Source: Geomicrobium sp. JCM 19039 (lineage in GTDB: Bacteria; Bacillota; Bacilli; Bacillales; Marinococcaceae). From it: a DNA stretch of 64,000 bases. Shown here piece after piece: positions 48,073 to 60,000 of this stretch. A model generated the notes under the pieces. The model was not told the origin of the DNA, made no database searches, and saw only the letters and a list, made by a program, of their open reading frames with translations. The stretch lies in NCBI RefSeq assembly GCF_000698145.1, contig NZ_BAXB01000002.1:62001-126000 (forward strand). The letters are read 5' to 3'. The first letter of the stretch is position 1. Every line of letters begins with the position of its first letter. Both the position numbers and the translations under genes were made by a program.

Positions 48073-48816
48073 ATGGCAGTTATTTCTATGAAGCAATTGT
48101 TAGAAGCAGGTGTTCATTTCGGACACCAAACACGTCGATGGAACCCGAAGATGGACCGTTACATCTTTACGGAGAGAAACGGAATTTACATCATCGACCT
48201 ACAGAAGACCGTAAAGAAAGTGGACGAGTGCTACAAGTACGTTCGCGATCTTGCAGCTGACGGAGGGAAAGTTCTTTTCGTTGGTACGAAGAAGCAAGCA
48301 CAAGACTCTGTTCGTGAAGAAGCTGAGCGTGCGGGAATGTACTATATTAACCAACGTTGGTTAGGTGGTACGCTTACGAACTTCGAAACAATTAAAAAGC
48401 GTATTAAGCGCCTAAAAGATCTTGAGAAGATGCAAGAAGACGGGACATTTGAAGTCCTTCCTAAAAAAGAAGTTATTTTACTTCAAAAAGAAATGGATCG
48501 CCTTGAGAAGTTCTTAGGTGGTATTAAGGACATGAAAGGTCTTCCTGACGCGATTTACATCGTTGATCCGCGTAAGGAGCGCATTGCTGTAGCAGAAGCG
48601 CACAAATTGAACATTCCAATTATCTCTATTGTTGACACGAACTGTGATCCGGATGAAATTGATTACGTGATTCCTGGAAACGACGATGCAATTCGTGCGG
48701 TACGCTTGCTCACATCAAAGATGGCAGACGCAATTGTTGAAGCTAGCCAAGGTGAGGAAGAAGAAGTAGCAAACGAAGAAGAAAAAGAAGCAGCTGTCAC
48801 TGCAGCTGACGAATAA
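48073..48816 (+). CDS. rpsB: 30S ribosomal protein S2
   Basis: 247 aa from ATG 48073 ([20 protein letters not shown]), preceded by GAAGGAGGAAAAG; the open frame extends far upstream but that part lies in the promoter/leader. Family blocks include [35 protein letters not shown] and [14 protein letters not shown]. Tail is acidic. Followed by a strong terminator and tsf. Confidence 0.98.
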   Translation: MAVISMKQLLEAGVHFGHQTRRWNPKMDRYIFTERNGIYIIDLQKTVKKVDECYKYVRDLAADGGKVLFVGTKKQAQDSVREEAERAGMYYINQRWLGGTLTNFETIKKRIKRLKDLEKMQEDGTFEVLPKKEVILLQKEMDRLEKFLGGIKDMKGLPDAIYIVDPRKERIAVAEAHKLNIPIISIVDTNCDPDEIDYVIPGNDDAIRAVRLLTSKMADAIVEASQGEEEEVANEEEKEAAVTAADE

Positions 48817-48828
48817 TAAACGACTGAA

Positions 48829-48866
48829 GAGGGGTGACAAGGGTGATACCCTTGTACCCCTTTTTT
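48829..48866 (+). terminator. Terminator between rpsB and tsf
   Basis: GGGGTGACAAGGG and CCCTTGTACCCC arms with a TGATA loop and a TTTTTT tail. Confidence 0.9.
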
Positions 48867-48905
48867 CATGAACAGATTGACCAATTATAAGGAGGACGAT
48901 TCGAA

Positions 48906-49787
48906 ATGGCTATTTCAGCTAAGCTCGTAAAAGAACTCCGCGAAAAAACAGGCGCGGGTATGATGGATTGCAAAAAAGCACTTACAGAAACAGATGGAGA
49001 CATGGATGCAGCAGTGGCTTACCTTCGTGAGAAGGGCATCGCTAAAGCAGCGAAGAAAGCAGACCGTGTCGCTGCAGAAGGTCTTACGAAAGTAGAAGTC
49101 AAAGGAAACAAAGCAGTTATTGTTGAAATCAATGCTGAAACAGACTTTGTTGCGAAAAACGAAGGTTTCTTGAACCTCGTCGATACGATTGCGAACCACC
49201 TGCTTGATCACGAGCCAGCAGACGTTGACGCTGCATTGCAAACGACGATGAGCTCTGGAGAAACATTAGAGACGTATATTACGGACCAGATTGCAAAGAT
49301 CGGTGAAAAAATTTCACTTCGTCGTTTCACGATTGCTGAAAAAGACGACAACAGTGTGTTTGGCGCGTACTTGCACATGGGTGGTAAGATTGGTGTACTT
49401 TCTGTCGTTGAAGGAACTACAGAAGAGCAAATTGCAAAAGATATTTCCATGCATGTTGCTGCCATTAACCCAAGGTATTCAAGCCGTGACAGCGTTCCTG
49501 CTGAAGAAGTGGACCAAGAGCGTGAGATTCTTAAGCAACAAGCACTCAACGAAGGCAAGCCAGAGAAGATTGTTGAAAAAATGGTTGAAGGCCGTTTGAA
49601 GAAATTCTTTGAGCAAGTCGTTCTTATTGATCAGCCATTCGTTAAAGACGGTGACCAAACTGTTGAAGATTTCTTGAAGAGCAAAGGTGCGACCGTTTCT
49701 TCGTTTGTTCGTTATGAAGTAGGCGAAGGCATCGAGAAGCGCGAAGACAACTTCGCTGACGAAGTCATGTCTCAAGTGAAAAAATAA
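48906..49787 (+). CDS. tsf: Translation elongation factor Ts
   Basis: GDP/GTP exchange factor for EF-Tu. 293 aa, the same as B. subtilis, intact. [20 protein letters not shown] at the N-terminus, [20 protein letters not shown] and the C-terminal [20 protein letters not shown]. Preceded by AAGGAGGACG. Confidence 0.98.
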   Translation: MAISAKLVKELREKTGAGMMDCKKALTETDGDMDAAVAYLREKGIAKAAKKADRVAAEGLTKVEVKGNKAVIVEINAETDFVAKNEGFLNLVDTIANHLLDHEPADVDAALQTTMSSGETLETYITDQIAKIGEKISLRRFTIAEKDDNSVFGAYLHMGGKIGVLSVVEGTTEEQIAKDISMHVAAINPRYSSRDSVPAEEVDQEREILKQQALNEGKPEKIVEKMVEGRLKKFFEQVVLIDQPFVKDGDQTVEDFLKSKGATVSSFVRYEVGEGIEKREDNFADEVMSQVKK

Positions 49788-50581
<794 letters not shown>

Positions 50582-50582
<1 letters not shown>

Positions 50583-51139
50583 TGTCATCTGAAGTCATGC
50601 AAGATGCAAAAACAAGAATGCAAAAAGCGGTAGATGCGCTTCACCGTGAGCTTGCGACATTACGAGCAGGACGTGCGAACCCAGCACTTCTCGATAAAGT
50701 ACTTGTAAGCTATTATGGAATGGATACACCGCTGAACCAAATTGCTACAGTAAGTGTGCCTGAAGGTCGTTTGCTAGTTGTTTCTCCATTTGACAAGTCA
50801 TCGATTGCTGAAATTGAAAAGGCGATTCAAAAAGCTGATCTTGGTCTTACTCCGAACAATGATGGTTCAGTCATTCGCATTACGATTCCAGCACTCACTG
50901 AAGAACGGAGAAAAGAGCTGGCCAAGCTTGTGCGCAAGTATGCAGAAGATGCTCGTGTTTCTGTCCGCAACATTCGTCGTGATGGAAATGACCAACTTAA
51001 AAAGCAAGAAAAAGATGGAGACATTACTGAAGACGAATCCCGTCGTGCACAAGATGATGTGCAAAAGCTGACGAATGATTTCGTAAAAGCGGTGGACGAA
51101 GCAGCCGAAGCAAAAGAAGAAGAAATTATGGAAGTGTAA
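50582..51139 (+). CDS. frr: Ribosome recycling factor
   Basis: Splits post-termination ribosomes with EF-G. 185 aa, identical to B. subtilis length. [40 protein letters not shown] and [20 protein letters not shown] are hallmarks. Its start overlaps the pyrH stop by one base. Confidence 0.98.
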
Positions 51140-51160
51140 ATTGTGACAAACCCCTGTCCA

Positions 51161-51197
51161 AGATAAAACCCTCTACGTTTTTCAGGGGGTTTTATCT
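51161..51197 (+). terminator. Terminator after frr
   Basis: Long stem AGATAAAACCC / GGGTTTTATCT around a 15-nt loop; the following tail is only weakly T-rich. Confidence 0.75.
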
Positions 51198-51201
51198 TGT
51201 A

Positions 51202-51230
51202 TTGTGAGGGATTGTTTTATAAAATATAAT
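51202..51230 (+). promoter_or_regulatory. Sigma-A promoter of the uppS-cdsA-dxr-rasP-proS operon
   Basis: TTGTGA (51202-51207), 17-bp spacer, TATAAT (51225-51230), about 70 bp before uppS and directly after the frr terminator. Confidence 0.75.
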
Positions 51231-51300
51231 TTCCTTATTCGCTTTTTGTCAGGCCGACGAGGGTACCGAGTATTTTACGAACACGAGGCTGGTGCGTACA

Positions 51301-52053
51301 ATGTTGGAGAGATTTTTAAAGAAACAAAATGAATCTCAAGCAGAGGATTTAACCTCTGAGGTCCCTAAGCACGTAGCGATTGTCATGGATGGTAACGGCA
51401 GGTGGGCCACAAGGCAGGGACTGCCGAGAAACATCGGTCATCGTGAAGGAATGAAGAAGATTCATGAAGTAGCCAAAGCAGCGGATGATCTTGGCGTAGA
51501 GATTTTGACGCTGTTTGCATTTTCAACAGAAAATTGGGGCAGACCGAAGAACGAAGTTGATTTTATCCTTCGCCTTCCGCAACGGTTTTTATCAAGTGAA
51601 CTGCCGAAACTGCAAAAAAATAATGTGTGTGTGAAGATTATTGGTTCAGCGAATGAGCTGCCTGAACATACACAAGTGGCAGTGAACCGAGCAGCTGAAG
51701 AAACGAAGCATAACACGGGAATTGTCCTTAACCTTGCATTGAATTACGGTGGACGGGCAGAAATCACCCAGGCCGTACGAAAGCTATGTGAAGATGTTGA
51801 ACAAGGTAAAAAACAAGCGAGTGACATTACAGAACAACACATTGAAGACTATCTATTTACTTCAGAAATCCCTGATCCGGACTTGTTCATTCGTACGAGT
51901 GGTGAACTGCGTTTAAGTAACTTTATGCTTTGGCAAATGGCATATAGTGAATTTGTGTTTACAGACGTCCTGTGGCCAGAATTCTCAAGGCAAGATTTCT
52001 TTGAGGCCGTTGATATCTATCAAAAGCGGAAGCGCCGATACGGCAGCATTTAA
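51301..52053 (+). CDS. uppS: Undecaprenyl diphosphate synthase
   Basis: cis-Prenyltransferase making the lipid carrier for cell wall synthesis. About 250 aa from ATG 51301; an in-frame GTG at 51292 is possible. The catalytic block HVAIVMDGNGRWATRQG, then TLFAFSTENWGRP, and the C-terminal PDLFIRTSGELRLSNFMLWQ and YSEFVFTDVLWPEF are diagnostic. First gene of the operon. Confidence 0.97.
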   Translation: MLERFLKKQNESQAEDLTSEVPKHVAIVMDGNGRWATRQGLPRNIGHREGMKKIHEVAKAADDLGVEILTLFAFSTENWGRPKNEVDFILRLPQRFLSSELPKLQKNNVCVKIIGSANELPEHTQVAVNRAAEETKHNTGIVLNLALNYGGRAEITQAVRKLCEDVEQGKKQASDITEQHIEDYLFTSEIPDPDLFIRTSGELRLSNFMLWQMAYSEFVFTDVLWPEFSRQDFFEAVDIYQKRKRRYGSI

Positions 52054-52065
52054 GGAGAGGCTCAT

Positions 52066-52856
52066 ATGAAGCTTAGAGTATTAACAGCAATTGTAGGGCT
52101 TGCCGTGCTGCTTGTGCCATTAATTATCGGCGGCCCGGCGTTTAGTATACTTGTCGCCGCGATGACGATCGTTGGTGTACTTGAATTGCTTAGAATGAAT
52201 CAAATCCCAATGGTCTCACTACCGTCTTTGCTTGGTGTGAGTGCATCACTCGTCTTATTGTTTACTGGCCCTGGGTTAGAAAGGTTTGCAAATGAATCGA
52301 CCCTTGCGCTTTTGATTGTTATATTTATTCTCTTGTTGCTCGTTACCTTTTTTACAAATAACCGGTTTCATTTTGGAATCGCAGCGTTTGTTGCGTTCTC
52401 AGCTCTGTATGTCGGCATGGGATTTCATTTCTTTTACGCAGCAAGAGTGGACATGGGTCTTGAATACATATTTTTTTGTTTTGCTTGCCATCTGGGCAAC
52501 AGACACAGGAGCATACTTGTTTGGGAAGCGGTTTGGTCGCAACAAATTATCCCCGAATGTTTCTCCGAATAAAACGATTGAAGGCGCCCTTGGTGGGCTC
52601 GTTTTGGCACTTGTGGTCGGCATTATCTTTAGTTTTATTTGGCCACCATATGACATGCCACTCATCACGATCATCGCGCTTATCGTCATTAGCATTGCTG
52701 CCCAATGTGGGGATCTCGTTGAATCTGCGTTTAAACGTTATTACGAAGTGAAAGATTCAGGAAAGATTCTACCTGGACATGGTGGGGTGCTTGACCGATT
52801 TGACAGTCTTTTTGTTCGTTTTTCCGCTACTTTATGTTCTAACTGTCATTTTCTAG
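52066..52856 (+). CDS. cdsA: Phosphatidate cytidylyltransferase CdsA (frame broken twice)
   Basis: Integral membrane enzyme forming CDP-diacylglycerol. MKLRVLTAIVGLAVLLVPLI begins the first helix. A T-run at 52471-52477 has one base too many; removal joins LEYIFF to VLLAIWATDTGAYLFGKRFG. The signature CGDLVESAFKRYYEVKDSGK, ILPGHGGVLDRFDS is intact. A second extra T near 52810-52813 breaks the tail; removal gives RFDSLLFVFPLLYVLTVIF, ending at TAG 52856. Repaired length 262 aa (269 in B. subtilis). Confidence 0.93.
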
Positions 52857-52881
52857 ATGTATGATTGAGGAGGAGAAACAT

Positions 52882-54021
52882 ATGAAAAAGATTGCCGTTA
52901 TCGGCTCAACGGGTTCAATTGGAACGCAAACGCTAGACGTCATCAGAGAGCATCCGGACCAGTTTACAGTACACACCCTTGCTTGCGGACGGAACATCGA
53001 TTTGCTAAAACAGCAAATTGCTGCCTTCGAACCTGAAGTGGTCATTATTGGACGAGTTGAAGATTTGCCTAAATTAAAAGGTCATCTCGGTCACGCACGT
53101 GCGTACGCTGGCGAAGAAGCATTGGTCGAAGCGGCCGCGCACAGTGACGTAGATTTTGTGATGAATGCGATGGTAGGTGCTAGAGGACTTCTTCCGACGA
53201 TGGCAGCCGCTAAGGCAGGTAAAAAGATCGGGATTGCCAATAAAGAAACACTCGTTACCGCAGGTCACCTTGTCACACAAACGTGTCGTGAGCACGGAGC
53301 AGAATTAATTGCGGTTGATAGTGAGCATTCAGCCATCTTACAAAGTTTACAAGGGAGTAACCTGAGTGAAGTTGAGCGAATTATCGTTACCGCTTCTGGA
53401 GGAAGTTTTCGAGATTGGTCGTACGAGCAGTTAAAAACAGCAACACCAAGTGATGCACTCAAACATCCGAATTGGTCAATGGGACAAAAAGTTACGATTG
53501 ATTCGGCAACGATGATGAACAAAGGTCTTGAAGTGATTGAGGCTCATTGGTTGTTCGGTCTACCTTACGAAAAGATCGACGTTGTCATCCACCGTGAAAG
53601 CATTATCCACTCCCTCGTTGAGTATATCGACAAGAGTGTCATTGCTCAGCTTGGAAGCCCCGACATGAAAGTCGCCATTCAATATGCACTCACTTATCCA
53701 AATCGACTTGAACTCGGTGGGACAGAAAGGTTAAACTTATTGGAAGTAGGCAAACTGCATTTTGAGGCGTATGATCAAAACAAACATCGTTGTTTAGATT
53801 TGTCCATCGGTGCGGGTAAAGCAGGTGGGTCGATGCCAACGGTGTTAAATGCAGCAAATGAAGTTGCAGTCGAGCTTTTCTTACAGGAGAAAGTATCGTT
53901 TTTAGGCATTGCTGACATAGTAGAAAAGGCGCTTGAAACGCACGACAAAATCTCGCAACCTTCCATTGAAGATGTACTGGCTGTTGATGAAGAGACGAGA
54001 AAACGTGTAAGAGCGCTATGA
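52882..54021 (+). CDS. dxr: 1-deoxy-D-xylulose 5-phosphate reductoisomerase
   Basis: MEP-pathway enzyme producing 2-C-methyl-D-erythritol 4-phosphate with NADPH. 379 aa from ATG 52882 (KKIAVIGSTGSIGTQTLDVI) after GAGGAGGAG. NKETLVTAGHLV, AVDSEHSAILQSLQG, ASGGSFRDW and VTIDSATMMNKGLEVIEAHW provide substrate and metal residues. Lies between cdsA and rasP as in Bacillus. Confidence 0.97.
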   Translation: MKKIAVIGSTGSIGTQTLDVIREHPDQFTVHTLACGRNIDLLKQQIAAFEPEVVIIGRVEDLPKLKGHLGHARAYAGEEALVEAAAHSDVDFVMNAMVGARGLLPTMAAAKAGKKIGIANKETLVTAGHLVTQTCREHGAELIAVDSEHSAILQSLQGSNLSEVERIIVTASGGSFRDWSYEQLKTATPSDALKHPNWSMGQKVTIDSATMMNKGLEVIEAHWLFGLPYEKIDVVIHRESIIHSLVEYIDKSVIAQLGSPDMKVAIQYALTYPNRLELGGTERLNLLEVGKLHFEAYDQNKHRCLDLSIGAGKAGGSMPTVLNAANEVAVELFLQEKVSFLGIADIVEKALETHDKISQPSIEDVLAVDEETRKRVRAL

Positions 54022-54041
54022 ACAGATAAGGTGGGAAGCAT

Positions 54042-55301
54042 GTGCAAACGCTCATAGCCGTTATCATTATTTTTGGGTTGATCGTAGCGATTCACGAATG
54101 GGGTCATCTGTACTTTGCCAAGAAAATGGGCATCCTCTGTCGTGAATTTGCGATTGGCTTTGGACCGAAGTTGTATTCAAAGAAAAAGAATGAAACGCTC
54201 TATACGATTCGCCTTTTTCCAATAGGTGGGTTTGTTCGAATGGCAGGGGAAGACCCCGAATCGGTTACGATCAAACCAGGCTATGAGATTGGGCTTACAT
54301 TTAACGATGAAGACAAAGTAAAAGAAATTATCGTCAACAATAAAGCGAAACATCCGAATGCGAAGATCGTGTCGGTCGAAAGAATTGACCTTGAGCATGA
54401 GATGATGATTGAAGCTTATGGAGATGAAGACGAAGGACTCGTCCGTTTCGAAGTGGATCGCCAAGCAGACTTGATCGTTGATGAAGAAAGAGATCAACTC
54501 GCACCGTGGGACCGACAGTTTGGCTCCAAAAAGCCATGGCAAAAAGCCGTAGCAATTTTTGCAGGTCCGCTAATGAATTTCGTGCTTGCTATTTTATTGT
54601 TCGTGACGTACAACGTCATGGAAGGCGTGCCAGTTCCGATCGTTGACCAAGTGATGGAAGGCTCTCCTGCTGAAGACGTCGGTCTTGCTCCAGGGGACGA
54701 AGTGTTGTCGATTAACGGTGAAGAAATTACGTCTTGGGGTGAGATGTCAGAAACGATTCAATCGAATCCTGGTGAAGAATTATCGTTTCATATTGAACGT
54801 GCTGACAGTTCTCAAGAAACGATCCTCATTTCACCCGACAGTATTTATCAAGAACCACTCGATGAATACTTTGGACAAATTGGTGTCGTCCCTCAATCTG
54901 AAGTATCGTTTATGCTCGTCATTACAGATAGCTTCGTGAAGCTGTGGGATGTTGTTGAGCTCATTGCAGATGTACTGTCACTCATCTTTACCGGTGAGTT
55001 CTCCATTGACATGCTTGCGGGTCCTGTTGGAATTTACGACTACACCGGAGAAGTTGTGCAAATGGGGTACGAAATGCTGTTCTTCTGGGCAGGCATACTC
55101 AGTGTGAATATCGGGATTATGAACTTGTTGCCAATCCCTGCACTTGATGGCGGGCGTCTCGTCTTTATTGGACTAGAAGCCATTCGTGGAAAGCCATTAG
55201 ACCCAGGAAAAGAAGGGATGGCTCACTTTGTGGGATTTGCCCTCTTAATGCTTCTTGTAATAATGGTAACGTGGAACGACATTACACGTCTTTTCTTATA
55301 G
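54042..55301 (+). CDS. rasP: Site-2 intramembrane metalloprotease RasP/RseP
   Basis: Zinc protease that cleaves membrane substrates such as RsiW and FtsL in B. subtilis. 419 aa from GTG 54042. HExxH is at residues 18-22 (HEWGH) in the first helix; a PDZ domain (about 205-270, EGSPAEDVGLAPGDEVLSIN) and the NLLPIPALDGGRL motif in the third helix complete the site. B. subtilis RasP is 420 aa. Confidence 0.96.
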   Translation: MQTLIAVIIIFGLIVAIHEWGHLYFAKKMGILCREFAIGFGPKLYSKKKNETLYTIRLFPIGGFVRMAGEDPESVTIKPGYEIGLTFNDEDKVKEIIVNNKAKHPNAKIVSVERIDLEHEMMIEAYGDEDEGLVRFEVDRQADLIVDEERDQLAPWDRQFGSKKPWQKAVAIFAGPLMNFVLAILLFVTYNVMEGVPVPIVDQVMEGSPAEDVGLAPGDEVLSINGEEITSWGEMSETIQSNPGEELSFHIERADSSQETILISPDSIYQEPLDEYFGQIGVVPQSEVSFMLVITDSFVKLWDVVELIADVLSLIFTGEFSIDMLAGPVGIYDYTGEVVQMGYEMLFFWAGILSVNIGIMNLLPIPALDGGRLVFIGLEAIRGKPLDPGKEGMAHFVGFALLMLLVIMVTWNDITRLFL

Positions 55302-55332
55302 ATGAGACAGTCAAAAAAGTGAGTTGAATGCG

Positions 55333-57005
55333 ATGAGACAACAGACATTTTTTAGTCCAACAATGCGAGATGTACCTGCTGATGCTGAGGCGGTCAGTCA
55401 CCAGCTGATGCTTCGTGCAGGGTTGATTCGACAAAACGCTGCTGGAATTTATTCATATTTGCCGCTTGGTCAGCGGATGATCCAAAAAATCCAAACGGTC
55501 GTGCGTGAGGAAATGGACAGTACAGGCGCTCAAGAACTGTTGATGCCAGCAATTCAACCTGCAGAACTATGGGAAGAATCCGGGCGATTGCAAGATTACG
55601 GACCTGAGCTAGTACGCTTGCATGACCGTCACGAGCGACCTTTCGTTCTCGGTCCAACCCATGAAGAAGTGATTACATCACTCGTCCGTGACGGTGTGAC
55701 GAGTTACAAACGCTTGCCGATGAATTTATACCAAATTCAAACGAAGTATCGCGATGAACGGCGCCCACGGTTTGGGTTGCTTCGCGGTCGTGAGTTTATT
55801 ATGAAAGACAGCTATTCATTTAGCCTTACAGAAGAAGAGCTCGACGAAGAATACTGGCGGATGTTTGCGACGTATGAGCGAATCTTTTCCCGACTTGGCT
55901 TGAACTTTAGAGCGGTTGAAGCGGACGGTGGGGCAATTAGTGGTTCATCAGGTCAGACTCATGAATTTCAGGCACTCGCTGATATTGGTGAAGATACAAT
56001 CGCCTATTCAGATGGATCGAACTTCGCAGCAAACATTGAAATTGCCGCGACGCATCCGCCGTCAACGGACCGGGTGGGTGATGAGCAACCGCTTTTGAAA
56101 ACGGCACGAACAACAGTGGAGAATCAGGAACAGTCTGCTGTTGCTACGTCAACGCTCTTTTTTGTGGAAGACGCACCAGTACTTGCCGTCACACAAAAAG
56201 GCGATGACATTAGCGACGTTAAATTAGGGGCTGCACTTGGCAGCATTGATGTTGTAGAAGCGTCCATTGACCAAGTTCAATCGCTATTCAATATCCAATC
56301 AAATAATGACTTAGGACCAGTAAATGTGCCAAGCGATGTGCGCGTTCTGTTTGATCATCGCCTCGAGCCTTTTGAGAGTTTGATCGCTGGGGCAAACGAG
56401 ACAGGACAAGCCTACGTGCACGTGAATGCAAAGCGCGATGTGACAGACTATACATTTGCCGATATTCGTCTCATTAAAGAAGGAGACCCGTCACCAGATG
56501 GCAAAGGCACGATCCAATTTGCACAAGGGATTGAGATTGGACAAGTGTTCAAGTTAGGGACGAAGTACTCTGAGACGTTAAAAGCAGAAGTGTTAGATGA
56601 CAATGGACGCTCTACACCACTTACGATGGGGTGTTATGGCATTGGCATTAGCCGAACGCTAGCAGCGATTGTTGAACAACATCACGATGAGCGAGGCATT
56701 GCTTGGCCGAAAGAAGCGGCACCGTTTGATGTTCATTTGCTCGTCTTAAATGCAAAAAATGAAGAACAAGTGGCGTTGAGTGATACGCTCTATGAAACAT
56801 TAAAAACGGCAAACTATGATGTATTATACGATGATCGAAAAGAAAGAGCAGGCGTGAAGTTCAATGATAGTGATCTTTTTGGATTGCCAGTTCGCATCTC
56901 CGTTGGAAAACGGGCGGGAGAAGGCATTGTGGAAGTGAAGGATCGTAAATCAGGGGATATGATGAGGTTCACGTTGATGAGCTACTGGATTTCTTAAACA
57001 AATAA
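55333..57005 (+). CDS. proS: Prolyl-tRNA synthetase (C-terminal frame break)
   Basis: Class II aminoacyl-tRNA synthetase of the bacterial type with an inserted editing domain. From ATG 55333 (MRQQTFFSPTMRDVPADAEA). Motif 2 region PRFGLLRGREFIMKDSYSF, the INS editing domain (about residues 225-385; LAVTQKGDDISDVKLGAALG), motif 3 GCYGIGISRTLAAIVEQHHD and the anticodon-binding C-terminus. One G is missing at about 56954; restoring it gives DMMEVHVDELLDFLNK ending at TAA 57005, the expected tail, for a total of 557 aa. Confidence 0.95.
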
Positions 57006-57042
57006 AGAACAGAGAGGGCTGACCAACGTCCTCTCTGTTCTT
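57005..57042 (+). terminator. Terminator after proS
   Basis: AAGAACAGAGAGG and CCTCTCTGTTCTT arms (13 bp, perfect) with a 12-nt loop; only a short T tract follows. Confidence 0.78.
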
Positions 57043-57060
57043 GTCTGAGGAGGGGGAGCA

Positions 57061-60000
57061 ATGGACGAGAGGATGAGGGAAGATCGCTTTTTGCTGTTAC
57101 TCGAGCAGATCGGCATGAGTGATGATCCGTTTGCAAAAGAACTTCAAGACGGTAAGATTACCCGACTTGAAGTGAATCGCGCACAAAAGCACTGGCAATT
57201 TCACTTGCAAGTGAAAAAACCGGTTAGCGCAAGCGTGATTCAACTATTAAATGAAAAGCTAAAATCTGCGTTTCAAGAGATTGCAGCTGTTGGCTTTTCG
57301 ATTCGTTATGAAGCAGGGGAATTAAAGAAAGAAGACATTGAACCGTATTGGCAGGCGATTGTCCAAAAAGCAGAACAAATCCCTGACCATACTCGCATAA
57401 AGCTCGAGCGTTCCGTTCCGAAAGTGAACGAACGCGGCATATTGTTACGTTGTTTGAGTGAAGCAGAAGCAAATTCTCTCGAACGACAAGTAAAGGCGCA
57501 ACTTGAGAAGGCGATCGCACAAGTTGGCTTTGAACGGGTAAACCTTGACACATATGTGGAGGCGAGCTCTGAAGAAGAAGAACGATTCATCCAAAAGAAA
57601 CAAGAAGAAGATCAAACGAAGGTCATTGAGGCAATGATGGAGAGGCAAAAGCTAGAAAAAGAGAGCGGTGCAAAACTCCAGCACCAGCCTTTACAGCTAG
57701 GTTATCCGATTAAGGACGAAGCCGTCCAACTTACATCAATTCAAGATGAAGAACGACGTGTGACGATTGAAGGGTATGTGTTTGACGTAGAAACACGGGA
57801 GCTTAGAAGCGGACGCTTATTGCTCACTGCGAAACTGACCGACTATAGTGATTCACTGCTCGTGAAGATGTTCTCAAGAGACAAAGAGGACATTCCGATG
57901 ATGCAACAACTAAAAAAAGGCATGTGGATTAAAGCAAGAGGTAGCATTCAAAACGATACATTCGTTCGAGATTTAGTCATGATCGCCAACGATATGCTTG
58001 AGATTAAAGTGAGTGAGCGGATGGACGAATCGCCAGAAGGGGAGCGGCGTGTCGAACTGCATACGCATACGCTTATGAGTCAAATGGATGCAACAGTGAG
58101 TGCTTCTGAACTTGTCGCTCAAGCGGCTAAGTGGGGTCATGAAGCGATTGGCATCACGGACCACGGTGTGGTTCAAGCGTTTCCTGAAGCTCATGCAGCT
58201 GCGAAAAAGCACGACATTAAGCTGTTGTATGGGATGGAAGCAAACATTGTTGATGACGGAGTGCCGATTGCGTACAACGAGAGTGATCGCCACTTGTTAG
58301 ATGATGAATTTGTCGTTTTTGACGTGGAGACGACAGGGCTATCGGCCGTGTACGATACAATTATTGAACTGGCAGCCGTCAAAATCGTGAATGGTGAAAT
58401 TGTGGAGCGGTATGAATCGTTTGCCAACCCCCACGTGCCACTGACCGCAAAAATTACCGAACTTACCGGAATTACTGATAAGATGCTTGAGGATGCCCCT
58501 GAAGTAAGTCAAGTGCTTGAAGAATTTCATCGTTTTGTTGGGGATAGCGGTCTCGTTGCTCATAATGCGAGTTTTGATATCGGCTTTATTAACGCAGGCA
58601 ATAAAAAGGTGAACCTTCCAGAGATTACAAATCCGGTCGTTGATACGCTGGAGCTCGCCCGCTTTTTGTATCCGAATTTAAGAAACCACCGGCTCAACAC
58701 GCTTTGTAAAATGTTTGATATTGAGCTTGTGAGCCACCACCGTGCCATCTATGATACAGAGGCCACTGCATATTTGTTTTACCGATTATCCAAAGACGCA
58801 GAAGAGCAAAACATGACGATTCACCGCCAGTTAAATGATAACTTAGGCCAAGGAGATTTTTATAAAAACCGACCGTCACATTGTACCATTCATGTGTTAA
58901 ATCAAACCGGGTTGAAAAACTTGTATACGCTCGTTTCTTTATCACACCTCCACTATTTCCACCGGACACCTCGAATTCCTAGATCTAAATTGAAACAACA
59001 CCGCGAAGGGTTGTACATTGGATCGGGTTGTGAAAAAGGGGAAGTGTTTGAGGCGGTCATGCAGAAGTCACCGGAAGAAGCAGAAAAAGCCGCAAAGTTT
59101 TATGATTATATCGAGATTCAACCGCCTGACCTTTATATGCATCTGATTGAAAAAGAAATCATTCGCACGGAAGCACAGCTGTACGATGTGCTACGCAAAT
59201 TGAATGATTTAGGGAAGAAACTTGATAAACCTGTAATTGCTACGGGTAATGTGCATTATTTAGAGCCAAGAGACCGGGTATATCGCAAGATTCTCATTGG
59301 CTCGCAAGGTGGAGCAAACCCACTGAACAATCAAACGTTACCGAAAGCCCACTTTCGCACCACTTCTGAAATGCTCGACGCATTATCTTTTCTAGGTGAA
59401 GAAGCGGCAAGACAAGCCGTTATCGAGCAACCGAAAGCGCTCGTCCAACGTGCTGAAGACATTCAACCCGTGCCTGACGACTTGTATACGCCAAACATTG
59501 ATGGCGCAGAAGATGAGATGCGCGACATTACGTACGGCAGAGCGAAAGAAATATATGGTGAAGATTTGCCAGAAATCGTGGAAGCACGGCTGAATAAAGA
59601 ATTGGATAGCATCATCGGTCACGGGTTTGCGGTCATCTATTTGATTTCACAAAAGCTCGTAAAACGATCACTAGAGGATGGCTATCTCGTAGGTTCAAGA
59701 GGGTCGGTCGGCTCTTCATTTGTTGCCACAATGTCAGAGATTACCGAAGTGAATCCGCTCCCGCCACATTACGTCTGCCCAAGTTGCACTCACTCCATCT
59801 TTTTCGACGATGGTAGTGTGGCATCGGGCTATGACTTGCCGAAGAAACCGTGTGAGCAGTGCGGAGAAATGTATGCGCGTGACGGTCAAGACATTCCATT
59901 TGAAACGTTTCTCGGGTTCAAAGGAGATAAAGTCCCCGATATTGACTTGAACTTCTCCGGTGAATATCAGCCACGGGCCCACGCATATACGAGAGATTTA